Part shown: positions 35,386 to 44,193 of the stretch, piece by piece
Layout: every line of letters begins with the position of its first letter
How positions within the stretch are numbered: position 1 is the stretch's first letter
Source of the DNA: Pseudomonadota bacterium
GTDB lineage: Bacteria; Pseudomonadota; Gammaproteobacteria; CALCKW01
Assembly: GCA_039196715.1 (NCBI GenBank)
Contig: JBCCUP010000021.1
Coordinates: 1 to 64,000 of the forward strand
Length of the DNA: 64,000 bases
Direction: 5' to 3'
The notes under the pieces: model-generated
What the model was told of the DNA's origin: nothing
The model's database searches: none
What the model saw: the letters and a program-made list of their open reading frames with translations, nothing else
Position numbers and translations under genes: made by a program

Positions 35386-35810
35386 GGTGTCTCCTGTGGC
35401 CAGCGGTGTCGGGGTCGCTTCGTTTGTGTGGTAGCTGTGCCTGTGACCGGGTGACGCACGCCGCGCCCCGCTGCGTGCTGTTCCCGATACCGCACCGCGT
35501 CCTGCGCTGCCTGCCGGTCCAGCGCGGCGTGTGCCTTCTCAAGCTCACCGGCGTGAGGTCATGCCGAAGAATTGCCGATGTTGTCGTAATTCGATACCGT
35601 GTCGTGGGCGTCGGACGTTTTGCAAGGGCGAGTGTCGCACACGCAACGCCGCGAGACATCGGTTGCAGTTCCGGGGCGTTTCCCGGGTGACCTGGCGGAT
35701 GCTCGCGATGCCCGAAAACTGACTGCCCAAACGCTGTTGGACGACGGGTTGTTTGCCGGCGACAACGCACCCTGTACCGTGTACGTCACGAAACTCCGTG
35801 GAGAACAACG
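35386..35810. other. Region upstream of methanethiol oxidase
   Basis: The 425 bp between the SnoaL-like gene and mtoX holds only the small cysteine-rich reading frame listed separately (35561-35722). The 88 bp directly before mtoX end with GTGGAGAACAACG, which supplies a Shine-Dalgarno (GGAG at 35801-35804). I see no intrinsic terminator and no confident promoter boxes. Confidence 0.4.
35561..35722 (+). CDS. Possible small zinc-ribbon-like cysteine-rich protein
   Basis: A 53-residue frame starting MPKNCRCCRNSIP. Its cysteines fall as C-x2-C at the start and C-x3-C after an Arg-rich hinge (RRTFCKGECRTR), the layout of short bacterial metal-binding peptides of the form CxxC...RRxFCxxxCRxR. That agreement with a recurrent pattern is the only support; there is no strong ribosome site and codon use in this GC-rich context is not decisive. 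It could be a regulator or a chance ORF. Confidence 0.35.
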   Translation: MPKNCRCCRNSIPCRGRRTFCKGECRTRNAARHRLQFRGVSRVTWRMLAMPEN

Positions 35811-37187
35811 ATGTCAGCAAACCAGCAAAGCGCGGCCTGTGCGTGCCCCGGACCCGGGTACGCGTCTCCACAGGATGCGATCAAGGCACCGCGAGAAAAC
35901 GTGGTGTACACCATCTGTATCTACACCGGCACCGGCATCGAAAAGCCGGACTACATCGCCACCATCGATGTCGATGAAAACAGCGACACCTACGGGCAGG
36001 TGATCAGCCGCTGCGAGGTGCCGACGATCGGGGATGAGTTGCACCACATGGGCTGGAACGCCTGTTCCTCGTGCAACCAGGATGCGTCGATGTCGCGCAA
36101 GTACCTCATCGTCCCTGGCGTGCGCACCAGCAATTTCTATATCATCGACACGGCGACCGACCCGCGCAACCCGACGCTCCACAAGACGATCTCCGGCGAA
36201 GAGATCAAGCGCAAGACCAACCTCAGTGCACCCCACACCGTGCACTGCCTGGGGTCTGACATCATCGTTTCGATGTTGGGCGATGCCGACGGCAAAGGCC
36301 CGGGCGGTTTTCTACACCTCAACAAGGAGTTCGAGATCGTCGGGCGATGGGAAAACGACATCACCGGCATGAACTACAACTACGACTTCTGGTACCAACC
36401 GCGGCACAACATGATGGTGTCAACGGAATGGGCGGCACCCAACACGTTCATGCCGGGATTTGATCTCGCGGATGTCGCCGAAGGCAAGTACGGCCGGCAC
36501 ATCCACTTCTGGGACTTTGAAGCCAAGAAGATCGAGAAATCGGTCGACCTCGGCGGCGAGGGCCTGATCCCGCTGGAAGTGCGTTTTCACCATGAACCGG
36601 ATTCGACACACGGCTTCGTGGGCGCCACGTTGAGTTCCAACATCCACCATTGGTACAAAGACGACAACGGCGAACTGGTGATCGAAAAGATCATCGATGT
36701 TGAGCCGATCGATGTCGATCATTTCCCGGTGCCGATGCCGGGCCTGATCACCGACATCCTGCTGTCCATGGACGACAAGTACCTCTATTTCTCCAACTGG
36801 TTGCACGGTGATCTGCGCCAGTACGACATCAGTGATCCCTCCAACCCGGTGCTGACGGGCCAGATTTTCATGGGTGGCTTGCTGGGCAAGGCGCCCACCG
36901 TTGGCGGTATCGAGATACACGGGGCGCCGCAAATGATCCAGTTGTCGCTCGACGGCAAGCGCCTCTACGTGACGACCTCGTTGTTTTCCACCTGGGACAA
37001 CCAGTTCTACCCCGACATCAAGGACAAGGGCGGCCAGATGTTCATCATCGACTGTGACACCACCAACGGTGGCATGACGCTGCGCGAAGACTTCGTGGTG
37101 GATTTTGGCAAGGAGCCGAACGGGCCTGCGCGTGCCCATGAGACCCGTTACCCCGGTGGGGACTGCTCGTCCGATATCTGGGTGTGA
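35811..37187 (+). CDS. mtoX: Methanethiol oxidase (selenium-binding protein SBP56 family)
   Basis: A 458-residue member of the SBP56/SELENBP1 family; bacterial members (MtoX) oxidise methanethiol to formaldehyde, hydrogen peroxide and sulfide in DMSP and methylated-sulfur metabolism. Diagnostic blocks are HHMGWNACSSCN (Cys85-Ser-Ser-Cys88, the conserved metal/selenium site), APHTVHCLG, FWYQPRHNMMVSTEW, SNNIH-like VGATLSSNIHHWY, DDKYLYFSNWLHGDLRQYD and the C-terminal HETRYPGGDCSSDIW. Bacterial MtoX is usually periplasmic and copper-dependent, yet no signal peptide is obvious here. A ferredoxin and a hydrolase gene follow on the same strand. Confidence 0.9.
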   Translation: MSANQQSAACACPGPGYASPQDAIKAPRENVVYTICIYTGTGIEKPDYIATIDVDENSDTYGQVISRCEVPTIGDELHHMGWNACSSCNQDASMSRKYLIVPGVRTSNFYIIDTATDPRNPTLHKTISGEEIKRKTNLSAPHTVHCLGSDIIVSMLGDADGKGPGGFLHLNKEFEIVGRWENDITGMNYNYDFWYQPRHNMMVSTEWAAPNTFMPGFDLADVAEGKYGRHIHFWDFEAKKIEKSVDLGGEGLIPLEVRFHHEPDSTHGFVGATLSSNIHHWYKDDNGELVIEKIIDVEPIDVDHFPVPMPGLITDILLSMDDKYLYFSNWLHGDLRQYDISDPSNPVLTGQIFMGGLLGKAPTVGGIEIHGAPQMIQLSLDGKRLYVTTSLFSTWDNQFYPDIKDKGGQMFIIDCDTTNGGMTLREDFVVDFGKEPNGPARAHETRYPGGDCSSDIWV

Positions 37188-37277
37188 CCCGGTTGAGTCC
37201 AGTCGACACCGGGGCGGCGATGCGATGGTTTGCGACCTCGGTGTCCGAGACAGCGCCGTGCCCGTAGGCGCAAACCG

Positions 37278-37646
37278 GTGAAAGACGTCGCCACGCACCG
37301 TGTTTCCTTCAGCAACCGTGCATGGGCGCCGCTTGCGGTCCGTGAAGACGAGGCGATCATCGACGCCGTCGAAGCCGCGGGTCATGCCTTGCCCATTGCC
37401 TGCCGCTACGGCGGTTGCATCACCTGCGCGGCCCGCCTGTTGTCCGGGTCTGTCCGCCAGCCGAACGCCACGGCGCTCAACCGGCGGCAGAGCCGGGCGG
37501 GGTACATCCTGTTGTGCGTCGCCCGGCCGAAGGCAGACTGCCACATCGAAGTGGGTGTCGAGAGCCACGGTGCCCTCTACAGAAACCCGTTTGCCCACCC
37601 CGACCCGAAGACCGTGGAACTGATCAAATGCCTGCAACCGAAGTAA
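37278..37646 (+). CDS. Plant-type [2Fe-2S] ferredoxin
   Basis: A 122-residue ferredoxin. The cluster ligands are C-x4-C-x2-C in ACRYGGCITCAAR and a fourth Cys about 30 residues later in ILLCVARPKADC, the plant/vertebrate-type spacing. The C-terminal tail (HPDPKTVELIKCLQPK) is longer than in ordinary ferredoxins. GTG 37278 is the most likely start (VKDVATHRVSF); the GTG-less frame upstream is Arg-rich. It lies 90 bp after mtoX and overlaps the alpha/beta hydrolase by 19 bp, so it may supply electrons to an enzyme of the same unit, possibly an oxygenase encoded elsewhere. Confidence 0.85.
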   Translation: MKDVATHRVSFSNRAWAPLAVREDEAIIDAVEAAGHALPIACRYGGCITCAARLLSGSVRQPNATALNRRQSRAGYILLCVARPKADCHIEVGVESHGALYRNPFAHPDPKTVELIKCLQPK

Positions 37647-38446
37647 ACGGCGCTGACATCGCCTATGCGTTCAATGGCGCACCGACGCGAGATGACGGCG
37701 TGACCGTCGTGCTCGTGCACGGTGCTGGCGGACGCAACCAGGATTGGCCGCAAGCCTGGCGGTCTGTGGATGACGTCACCCGCGCCATGGGGCTGACCCC
37801 GGCGAGCCACGTCGCGGACCTCGATCAGTACCCCATTTACGCAATTGATCTGCCGGGCCACGGCGAGAGCGGCGGGGCCGGGGCCACGTCAATCGAGGCC
37901 TACGTGGACGCGATCGAGGGGGTCATGGACGCGCTGGACCTGAACCGCGTCGTGCTCACCGGCCACAGCATGGGGGCGGCCATCACACTGTCGCTCGCCA
38001 TCCGGCAAAACCCGCGGCTCGCCGGCATCTGCCTGATCGGGGCCGCGAGCACCTTGCAGGTGTCCCCGGCCATCCTCGAAGGCCTGCAGCAGGACTTCGA
38101 AAACACCGTCGATGCCATCATCAAGTACAGCTGGTACAAGAAGACCGGCGCCTTCTTCAAGGAGAAAGGCCGCCAGCGCATGCTCGAGACCGGGCAGGAC
38201 GTGGTCTACGGCGACTTCTTCGCGTGCGCGGAAATCGACCTGACCGACCAACTGGACAAGGTGCAGGTGCCCGCCCTGATCATCGCCTCGGACAACGACC
38301 GCATGGTCCGGCTTGATCAATCCGAGGCCATGGCAAAAACACTCAACGCGACATTCGTGCCGCTCGAAGACTGCGGCCATTTCCAGCATATCGAACAAAC
38401 CGCCGCGTGCGCCGAGGCGCTGTCTGGGTTCCTGGCACGACTGTAG
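37628..38446 (+). CDS. Alpha/beta hydrolase
   Basis: A 272-residue alpha/beta hydrolase with the oxyanion-hole motif VLVHGAGGRNQDW, the nucleophile elbow LTGHSMGAA (Ser in GHSMG), the acid region IIASDNDRMV and the catalytic His in CGHFQH. The long cap segment (QQDFENTVDAIIKYSWYKKTG) is similar to that of esterases and haloperoxidase-like members. It is translationally coupled to the ferredoxin gene and ends with TAG. The substrate is not predictable. Confidence 0.87.
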   Translation: MPATEVNGADIAYAFNGAPTRDDGVTVVLVHGAGGRNQDWPQAWRSVDDVTRAMGLTPASHVADLDQYPIYAIDLPGHGESGGAGATSIEAYVDAIEGVMDALDLNRVVLTGHSMGAAITLSLAIRQNPRLAGICLIGAASTLQVSPAILEGLQQDFENTVDAIIKYSWYKKTGAFFKEKGRQRMLETGQDVVYGDFFACAEIDLTDQLDKVQVPALIIASDNDRMVRLDQSEAMAKTLNATFVPLEDCGHFQHIEQTAACAEALSGFLARL

Positions 38447-38576
38447 TCGATCACGCCGAAACGGCAGTGGACGACGGCACGCGCCGGACAGGCACGACGG
38501 ATTCCGGTCTTGCGCCGTTCGGCGTCTCCAGATGTCCCGTGTGGCTGGCACCACACTGCCGGTGCGACTCGGTGGG

Positions 38577-40211
38577 TTATGCAGGCACGTCCCCGTCGGA
38601 CAGCACCTGCCAGTGGCGCTCACGCAGGCGGTTCTTGAGCACCTTGCCGGTGGCCCCGAGGGGCAGCTCGTCGACAAACACCACGCGGTCCGGCACCTGC
38701 CACCGCGCGACCTTGCCGTTGTAGTGCGCAATCAGGTCCTGCTCTGTGAGCTCGGCGCCGGGCTGGGCCACGGCGATCAGCACGGGCCGCTCGTCCCATT
38801 TCGGGTGGTAGGCCGCGATCGCCGCGGCGTTGGCGACACCCGGGTGGGCGATGGCGATGTTTTCGAGTTCCACCGACGAGATCCACTCGCCACCGGACTT
38901 GATCACGTCCTTGCTGCGGTCGCGGATGACGAGGAACCCGTCAGGGTCGAGGGTGGCGACGTCGCCGGTGTCGAACCAACCGTCGTCGGTCAGGGCACTC
39001 TGTTCGGCCTTGAAGTAGGTGTCGACAATCCAGTATCCCTTGATTTGCAGCATGCCTTCGGTCACGCCGTCACGCGGTAACGCGCGTTGGTCCGTGTCGA
39101 CAACGCGCAGTTGCACGCCGAAAGGCGGACGGCCCTGGGCGAGTCGCAGGGCTTCGCGTTCGGCGGCGGGTAGGCTCAGGTGTTTGGCCAGCGGTTGATT
39201 CGCCGTGCCGAGCGGGCTGACTTCGGTCATGCCCCAGCCGTGGATCAGCTCGATGCCGTAGCGGTCGCGAAACGCCGCGTACATTGACGGTGGCAACGCG
39301 GAGCCGCCGACCACGGTGCGCTGCATCGTCGCAGCCCGGGAGCCGGTTTTTTCGAGTGCGTCCAGCAGGCCCATCCAGATCGTGGGCACGCCGAACGACA
39401 TGGTTACGCGTTCACCGTCTATCAGCGCCACCAGGCTCTCGCCGTCGAGATTCGCACCTGGCAAGACCAGGCGTGCCCCCACGGCGGCCGCGACATAGGG
39501 TACGCCCCAGGCGTTCGCGTGGAACATTGGTACCGCCGGCATCACCGTGTCCCGGGCGGAGAGCCCGTGGCCGTCCGGCTGGTTCGCGCCGAGGGTGTGC
39601 AACACTGTCGAGCGGTGCGAGTAGAGCACGCCCTTGGGGTTGCCTGTGGTGCCGGAGGTGTAACAGAGCGACGACGGGTTGCGTTCGTCGAAACGCGGCC
39701 AGACGTGATCGTCAGCGGCCGCAGCGAGCAGTTCGTCGTAGTACAGGATTCCGTCGATCTCGTCCGCGACCTCGGCGTCGCGTGGCCCCATGAGGACAAT
39801 GTGCTCAACGGATGTCAGGCTGTCGCGCAGCGCACGCACCTGTGGCACGAAGCCTTTGTCGATGAACAGCACCTTGTCTTCGGCGTGGTTCACGATGTAG
39901 GTCATCTGCTCGGGGTGCAGGCGCGGGTTCAGCGTGTGGCAGACAAAGCCGGCGCCGGACACGCCGAAGTAGATCTCCAGGTGCCGTCGGTTGTTCCAGG
40001 CGATCGTGGCGCAGCGGTCGAGTGGACCGAGGCCGAGCGCGTCCAGCGCGGCGGCGAGTCGGTGGGCGTTGGTGGCGATCTCGCGCCAGGTGCTGCGAGA
40101 CAGACTGCCGTCGGTCTCGACCGACACGATGTCTGTGTCGCCGTGGTAGAGCGCGGCGTGCTCGATCAGGCTGGAGATCAGCAGCGGTTCGTCCATCATG
40201 GTGCCGAGCAT
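38577..40211 (-). CDS. Acyl-CoA synthetase (AMP-binding family, medium/long-chain type)
   Basis: A 544-residue adenylate-forming ligase that should activate a carboxylate as a CoA thioester. Motifs: P-loop [18 protein letters not shown], the A5 region [48 protein letters not shown] and the catalytic Lys in [15 protein letters not shown]. The sequence is like the AlkK/fatty-acyl-CoA synthetase group. It is the last gene of the marR-sulfatase-MBL-ligase run (42 bp after the MBL gene), so the natural substrate may be the carboxylate released by that pathway rather than a fatty acid. Confidence 0.88.
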   Translation of the reverse strand: MLGTMMDEPLLISSLIEHAALYHGDTDIVSVETDGSLSRSTWREIATNAHRLAAALDALGLGPLDRCATIAWNNRRHLEIYFGVSGAGFVCHTLNPRLHPEQMTYIVNHAEDKVLFIDKGFVPQVRALRDSLTSVEHIVLMGPRDAEVADEIDGILYYDELLAAAADDHVWPRFDERNPSSLCYTSGTTGNPKGVLYSHRSTVLHTLGANQPDGHGLSARDTVMPAVPMFHANAWGVPYVAAAVGARLVLPGANLDGESLVALIDGERVTMSFGVPTIWMGLLDALEKTGSRAATMQRTVVGGSALPPSMYAAFRDRYGIELIHGWGMTEVSPLGTANQPLAKHLSLPAAEREALRLAQGRPPFGVQLRVVDTDQRALPRDGVTEGMLQIKGYWIVDTYFKAEQSALTDDGWFDTGDVATLDPDGFLVIRDRSKDVIKSGGEWISSVELENIAIAHPGVANAAAIAAYHPKWDERPVLIAVAQPGAELTEQDLIAHYNGKVARWQVPDRVVFVDELPLGATGKVLKNRLRERHWQVLSDGDVPA

Positions 40212-40253
40212 CCCGTTCCCCTCGTGGCCGATCGTGCCGAGCGTCCGGCTGTT

Positions 40254-41108
40254 TTACCCCGATTCCTCGCCCAGTGTGAAGTGCATCAGGTCTTCGGCGA
40301 TGGCCGTGGGCGGTGATTCGATGCCGGCGAGTGCCACGGCATGGCGGCCGACGGCGTCCATGTGGGTGCGGAAGTGGGTCAGCACCACCTGTTTCACACC
40401 GGCGCGCGCCGCCATGGCGGCGATCTGTTGCGGCGACGGGCTCATGGCATTGAGTGCCGGGTGCAGGTCCTCGTCATCCAGGCGGTAGCACCAGTGCAGC
40501 AGGAAGTCCGCGTCCTGGCACAACGCTTCGATCTCGGGTGTGATCGCAGTGTCGCCGCTGTAGACGAACACCTGACCGTCCGCTTCGAGGCGAAAGCCGA
40601 AGCAGTCGAGCAGCGGTTGGGCGTGCGCGGCGGTGGCGCTGGTGATACGCCAACCGTCGCCGTCGATACTGTTACCGGCTTGTATTTCTGTGATGGCGGG
40701 CGCGGGCCAGGGGCGCGGCAGGGTGCCACCACGGTCGACCCAGACCCGTTGGCTCTGCTCGAGCTCGGTGCGCGCGATCAGGTCAAAGGCGAGCGCGCCC
40801 TCGCGGCCGAAGAGTCGCTCGTGCACCGTGCGGATGGGGGCGGGACCGTACACGGCGATGGGCGCGCCGCCTTCGTCCCAGGCGGCATGGATCAGCCGCG
40901 CGTAATCGATCATGTGGTCGCTGTGCAGGTGCGTGAACACCAGGTGCGTGATGTCCGAGGGCTGGCGCCCGGCCTGCAGCAGGCGGTCCACCACGCCCCC
41001 GCCACAGTCGAACAGGATTCGGTCGCTGCCGATCTCCACGAGGTAACCGGAGCTGGCGCGGCGGGCGTTGGCCTCGGGGGAGCCGGTGCCGAGCAGGGTG
41101 ATCTTCAT
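40254..41108 (-). CDS. MBL-fold metallohydrolase, RNase Z/arylsulfatase-like
   Basis: A 284-residue metallo-beta-lactamase-fold hydrolase. The zinc motif HxHxDH is at His60-His65 (FTHLHSDHM), with further ligands in FVYSGDTA and VVLTHFRTHMD. The opening MKITLLGTGSPEANARRASSGYLVE is like RNase Z and the related group that contains some MBL-type arylsulfatases and phosphodiesterases. It sits 4 bp after a sulfatase gene and before an acyl-CoA ligase, so an ester hydrolase role in the same pathway is more likely than tRNA processing. ATG 41108 starts the conserved fold. Confidence 0.82.
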   Translation of the reverse strand: MKITLLGTGSPEANARRASSGYLVEIGSDRILFDCGGGVVDRLLQAGRQPSDITHLVFTHLHSDHMIDYARLIHAAWDEGGAPIAVYGPAPIRTVHERLFGREGALAFDLIARTELEQSQRVWVDRGGTLPRPWPAPAITEIQAGNSIDGDGWRITSATAAHAQPLLDCFGFRLEADGQVFVYSGDTAITPEIEALCQDADFLLHWCYRLDDEDLHPALNAMSPSPQQIAAMAARAGVKQVVLTHFRTHMDAVGRHAVALAGIESPPTAIAEDLMHFTLGEESG

Positions 41109-41112
41109 GGCG

Positions 41113-42549
41113 TCAGACCCGCGGCGGCGGTGTGGCACCTGGGGCGCCGAGCGTGAGCGCGCGTTCGCGCCCGCCGTAGGACGCAATCAGGGCTGCCTGA
41201 TCCGCGTGCGCGAGCGCGTCCATGGCCTCCGGGTCACAGATGGCGCGCAGCGCTGCGTCCAGGCGGGCCAGTGTCTTGGCGTGCGCGGGGTCGGCTGCCA
41301 GGTTGGTCAGTTCTTCGGGGTCCTCGCGCAGGTTGAACAGCTCGGGTTCGAAGCCGACGTAGTGGATCAGCTTCCAGTCGCCCTTGCGCAGCATGAACGC
41401 GCCCGAGACGGCACCGGCGGCGTGGTACTCGCTGAAGACCTCGCGCTCGGGATTCGCGGGTGCGGCCATGAGTTCGTAGAGGGACTCGCCCGGGCTGTCG
41501 TCGAGCGTCGGGGCGTTGAAGTGGTCGACAATCGTGGCACTGAGGTCGAGCAGGCTGCAGGGCGTGTTGCAGGTGCCGACCGGCGTGCCGGGGCCGGCGA
41601 CAATCAGCGGCACCGCCACGGATTCCTCGTAGTGGTTGGACTTCCCCCAGAGGCCCCTCGCACCGACGTTGTCGCCGTGGTCGGAGCTGTAGATCACCGT
41701 GGTGTTGTCGGCGAGCCCGGCGTCCTCGAGGGCGCTCAGGATCTGCCCGACGTTGTGGTCCATCCACGTCGTCAGGCCGTAGTAGCAGGAGAGTGCCGCG
41801 AGGCGTTCGGCTGCGTCTGTGAAATTCGACTCGCTGTCCATGAGCGCGTTCTGCAACTCGACCCACGGGTGGCGTTGGTAGCCGGTGCTCGGGTGTTGCT
41901 TGACCGGTGGCAGGCTTCCAGGGGGGTAGAGGTCGAAGAAGTCGTGGGGCACGGCGAACGGGAAGTGCGGCGCGACCAGGCCCACGTAGAGGCACCAAGG
42001 GGCGTCATCCGTCGCACGCGCCCGCAGCCAGTCTTGGGTCCTGGCGGTGACGGCGGCGTCGTACTCGGTGTAGCGGCTGGTGCCGGGGCCGATGTACTCG
42101 CCGAGCATCCGCGAGCGCGGGAAGACGCGCTCGTGCTCGCGCCGCAGCGAGGCCCACACCATGCCGACGCCGTCCACCACCATCATCGGGATGTGCTTGT
42201 GGTCGAAGCCGTCGTTGTCTTCGGCGTGCCGGTAGTGCAGTTTGCCGATCGATTCCACCGGGACGCCGCTGTCTTGCAGGCGGTGCCCCCAGCCCGGAAT
42301 GTCGCCGGTGTAGGGCATGGCGTTGTCCCAGAGCCGGTTGCGGTGCACGTAGCGGCCGGTGGCAAACGACGCGCGCGCCGGCACGCAGATGGGCGAGGGC
42401 GTGTAAGCGTTGGCGAAGCGCGTCCCGCGTGCGGCCAGCGCGTCGAGGTTGGGTGTCTTGACGAAAGCGTGTCCGGCGCAGCCCATCGCGCGCGACTGGT
42501 GCTCGTCCGAGACGATGACCAGCAGGTTTTGTCCGGCGCGTTCAGTCAT
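41113..42549 (-). CDS. Type I sulfatase (formylglycine-dependent)
   Basis: A 478-residue sulfatase with the sulfatase signature SPICVPARAS; Cys55 of the CxPxR motif would be converted to formylglycine. Metal ligands are in VSDEHQ near the N-terminus and in the later SSDHGDN motif, and HxP-type residues are in LVAPHFPFAVPHDFF. The first motif reads SDEHQ rather than the usual TDDQ and the protein resembles choline-sulfatase and heparan-type enzymes. No signal peptide is visible, so it should act in the cytoplasm after import. No formylglycine-generating enzyme is in the window. It overlaps marR by 8 bp. Confidence 0.9.
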   Translation of the reverse strand: MTERAGQNLLVIVSDEHQSRAMGCAGHAFVKTPNLDALAARGTRFANAYTPSPICVPARASFATGRYVHRNRLWDNAMPYTGDIPGWGHRLQDSGVPVESIGKLHYRHAEDNDGFDHKHIPMMVVDGVGMVWASLRREHERVFPRSRMLGEYIGPGTSRYTEYDAAVTARTQDWLRARATDDAPWCLYVGLVAPHFPFAVPHDFFDLYPPGSLPPVKQHPSTGYQRHPWVELQNALMDSESNFTDAAERLAALSCYYGLTTWMDHNVGQILSALEDAGLADNTTVIYSSDHGDNVGARGLWGKSNHYEESVAVPLIVAGPGTPVGTCNTPCSLLDLSATIVDHFNAPTLDDSPGESLYELMAAPANPEREVFSEYHAAGAVSGAFMLRKGDWKLIHYVGFEPELFNLREDPEELTNLAADPAHAKTLARLDAALRAICDPEAMDALAHADQAALIASYGGRERALTLGAPGATPPPRV

Positions 42550-43078
42550 CGCAGAGCTCGGCTTCCGCGGCTGTGTTGATCTTCTCGAGGATGGCCACGA
42601 GCGTGGCCTTCTCCTCGGCCGTGATCTGCGATTCCAGCCACTGACGTCGCCGCCGCATCATCGGTTCGGCACCGGCATGTGCGCGGCGGCCCTCGTCGGT
42701 CAGGCTGATGCGTTGGCGGCGCAGGTCGAGCGGGTCCTCGGCGACGTCGACCCAACCGCACACCTGCATCGCGCTCACCAGCCGGCTGAGTTGGCCCTTG
42801 TCGATGTCGACGATGCGTCGGATTGCCGCCGAGGTGGTGTCGTGCTCGTCCGCGAGGATGGCGAGCACCCGCCATTGGGCGATGCTCATGTTGTGCTCGT
42901 CGCGCAAGCGCTTGGCCACCTGGGCATTCAGCCGGGTCACTGTGCGCGACAGCTGGTAGGTGACCGCGTTTCGGATGCGGTGGGCCGCGCTCACTGCCTC
43001 GGGCGACGGTGTGTCGCCTGCCTCGCCAGCCAGATCGTGCCGGGGCTGCGTTGTGGTAGGGGTGCCGGCGTGTTGCAC
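42542..43078 (-). CDS. MarR-family transcriptional regulator
   Basis: A 178-residue MarR protein. The winged helix lies at about 65-130: IAQWRVLAILADEHDTTSAAIRRIVDIDKGQLSRLVSAM, then the wing DPLDLRRQRISLTDEGRR. An extended N-terminal tail of 35 residues precedes it. GTG 43078 is the furthest start; an internal one is possible. It heads the minus-strand operon with a sulfatase and probably binds the palindrome 70 bp upstream, between itself and tctC. MarR regulators commonly release DNA when an aromatic or phenolic carboxylate binds, which would fit a catabolic inducer here. Confidence 0.9.
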   Translation of the reverse strand: MQHAGTPTTTQPRHDLAGEAGDTPSPEAVSAAHRIRNAVTYQLSRTVTRLNAQVAKRLRDEHNMSIAQWRVLAILADEHDTTSAAIRRIVDIDKGQLSRLVSAMQVCGWVDVAEDPLDLRRQRISLTDEGRRAHAGAEPMMRRRRQWLESQITAEEKATLVAILEKINTAAEAELCDD

Positions 43079-43131
43079 TGCGTTGTCCTCGTCGCTCGAT
43101 CGGCTGATGGTGCGGTTGCGCTCATGGGGTC

Positions 43132-43177
43132 AATGTCAGGGAACGATGTTGACATGTCAACAAAACCGCACGACACT
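43132..43177. promoter_or_regulatory. Shared palindrome and mirrored promoters between marR and tctC
   Basis: A perfect 14 bp palindrome GTTGACATGTCAAC (43148-43161) contains TTGACA on both strands. On the plus strand TTGACA (43149-43154) is followed after exactly 17 bp by GACACT (43172-43177); on the minus strand TTGACA (43160-43155) is followed after exactly 17 bp by GACATT (43137-43132). Both -10 boxes match the consensus at 3 of 6 positions. A MarR dimer on the palindrome would block both -35 boxes at once. Confidence 0.6.
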
Positions 43178-43211
43178 CGCCTGCACCATACTGCACAGAA
43201 GGTGAATTGCC

Positions 43212-44156
43212 ATGTTTCGTTCGCTGACTGCCTGCGCACTCGCGCTGGGCCTGGCCGTGTCGACGTCCGCCGTTGCCGAGTGGACGCCACCCGGTCCGAT
43301 CAAGATGATGATCGCGTTCGCGGCCGGCGGCGGTGCGGACACCCAAGGCCGCATGATCGCCGAAGAGCTCGAGGCGCGCCACGGTTGGAAGATCATCCCA
43401 GAGCAGGTCACGGGCAAGGGCGGCTCCGTGCTCGCCAAGGCGATGGTGGACCAGCCCAACGACGGCACGGTCATCGGCCTGTTGGTGACGGAATCGATCG
43501 GTTACAACATGGTCGTGGCAGAGAACCCGGGTTATGCGGTCGACGACTTCACCTACCTGACTACCACGGCCGGCTTCCAGATGGGTGTGGTCGCCAAAAG
43601 CGAGAAAGGCTGGAACACCTTTGCCGACGTGGTTGCCGCGGCCAAGGGCGGTGAGGCCATCCGCTTCGGTGTCATGAGCCCCAAGCTTGCCGACCTCGCC
43701 TACCTGCTCGGTGAGGCGCACGGCGTGGAGTTCAACATCATCAGCGTGCGCGGCGGCAAGGCGGTCATGAACGGCCTGAACGCGGGCGACATGGACATCG
43801 GCTGGGGTGCGGGCATCCAGAACAAGGCGGTCGCCGCCGGGGACATGGTCAACCTCGCCTACGGCCTCTCCACCAAGCTGAACATCTCCCCGACCGCGCC
43901 GACCATGGCCGAGCTCGGGGTGGACTTCAACGCGGACGGATACTTCCTGTTCGTCGGCCCCGCCGGTATGCCGGAAGACGCGGCCAGCGCCATCAGCTCG
44001 GCGATCGCCGAGATCGCGCAAGACACCGAGAGCAAGGCCGGTGGCTTCATCGGCAAAGCCTTCGGCGGCGCCGCGGTGTTGCAAGGCGAGCCGCTGGTGC
44101 AGTTCATGGCCGACGGGGTCGCCGACTCCGAAGCCCTGATGGCGGCGACCGAGTAA
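43212..44156 (+). CDS. tctC: Tripartite tricarboxylate transporter substrate-binding protein
   Basis: A 314-residue periplasmic solute receptor of the TctC/Bug family. A signal peptide (MFRSLTACALALGLAVSTSAVA, cleavage before EW) precedes the fold, which begins PPGPIKMMIAFAAGGGADTQGRM, the usual carboxylate-binding loop, and includes GKGGSVLAKAMV. These proteins bind carboxylates (citrate, glutamate, aromatic acids) and deliver them to TctA/TctB. AGAAGGTG at 43197-43204 supports ATG 43212. It is the first gene of tctCBA-sulfatase and divergent from marR. Confidence 0.92.
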   Translation: MFRSLTACALALGLAVSTSAVAEWTPPGPIKMMIAFAAGGGADTQGRMIAEELEARHGWKIIPEQVTGKGGSVLAKAMVDQPNDGTVIGLLVTESIGYNMVVAENPGYAVDDFTYLTTTAGFQMGVVAKSEKGWNTFADVVAAAKGGEAIRFGVMSPKLADLAYLLGEAHGVEFNIISVRGGKAVMNGLNAGDMDIGWGAGIQNKAVAAGDMVNLAYGLSTKLNISPTAPTMAELGVDFNADGYFLFVGPAGMPEDAASAISSAIAEIAQDTESKAGGFIGKAFGGAAVLQGEPLVQFMADGVADSEALMAATE

Positions 44157-44173
44157 GACGGTTGCAGCGCGCT

Positions 44174-44190
44174 CGGGCCACCGTGGCCCG
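44174..44190 (+). promoter_or_regulatory. Intercistronic hairpin between tctC and tctB
   Basis: CGGGCCA-CCG-TGGCCCG forms a 7 bp GC-rich stem with a 3 nt loop in the 37 bp gap after tctC and 3 bp before the proposed tctB start. There is no T-tract. Position and shape suggest 3' protection of the receptor mRNA or partial attenuation, giving more receptor than membrane subunits. Confidence 0.5.
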
Positions 44191-44193
44191 TGC

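Noticed and set aside
40254-41108. RNase Z as the function of the MBL-fold protein
   Set aside because: The N-terminal motif fits the wider RNase Z-like group, but the gene is embedded between a sulfatase and a CoA ligase and looks catabolic, so a tRNA-processing name would mislead.
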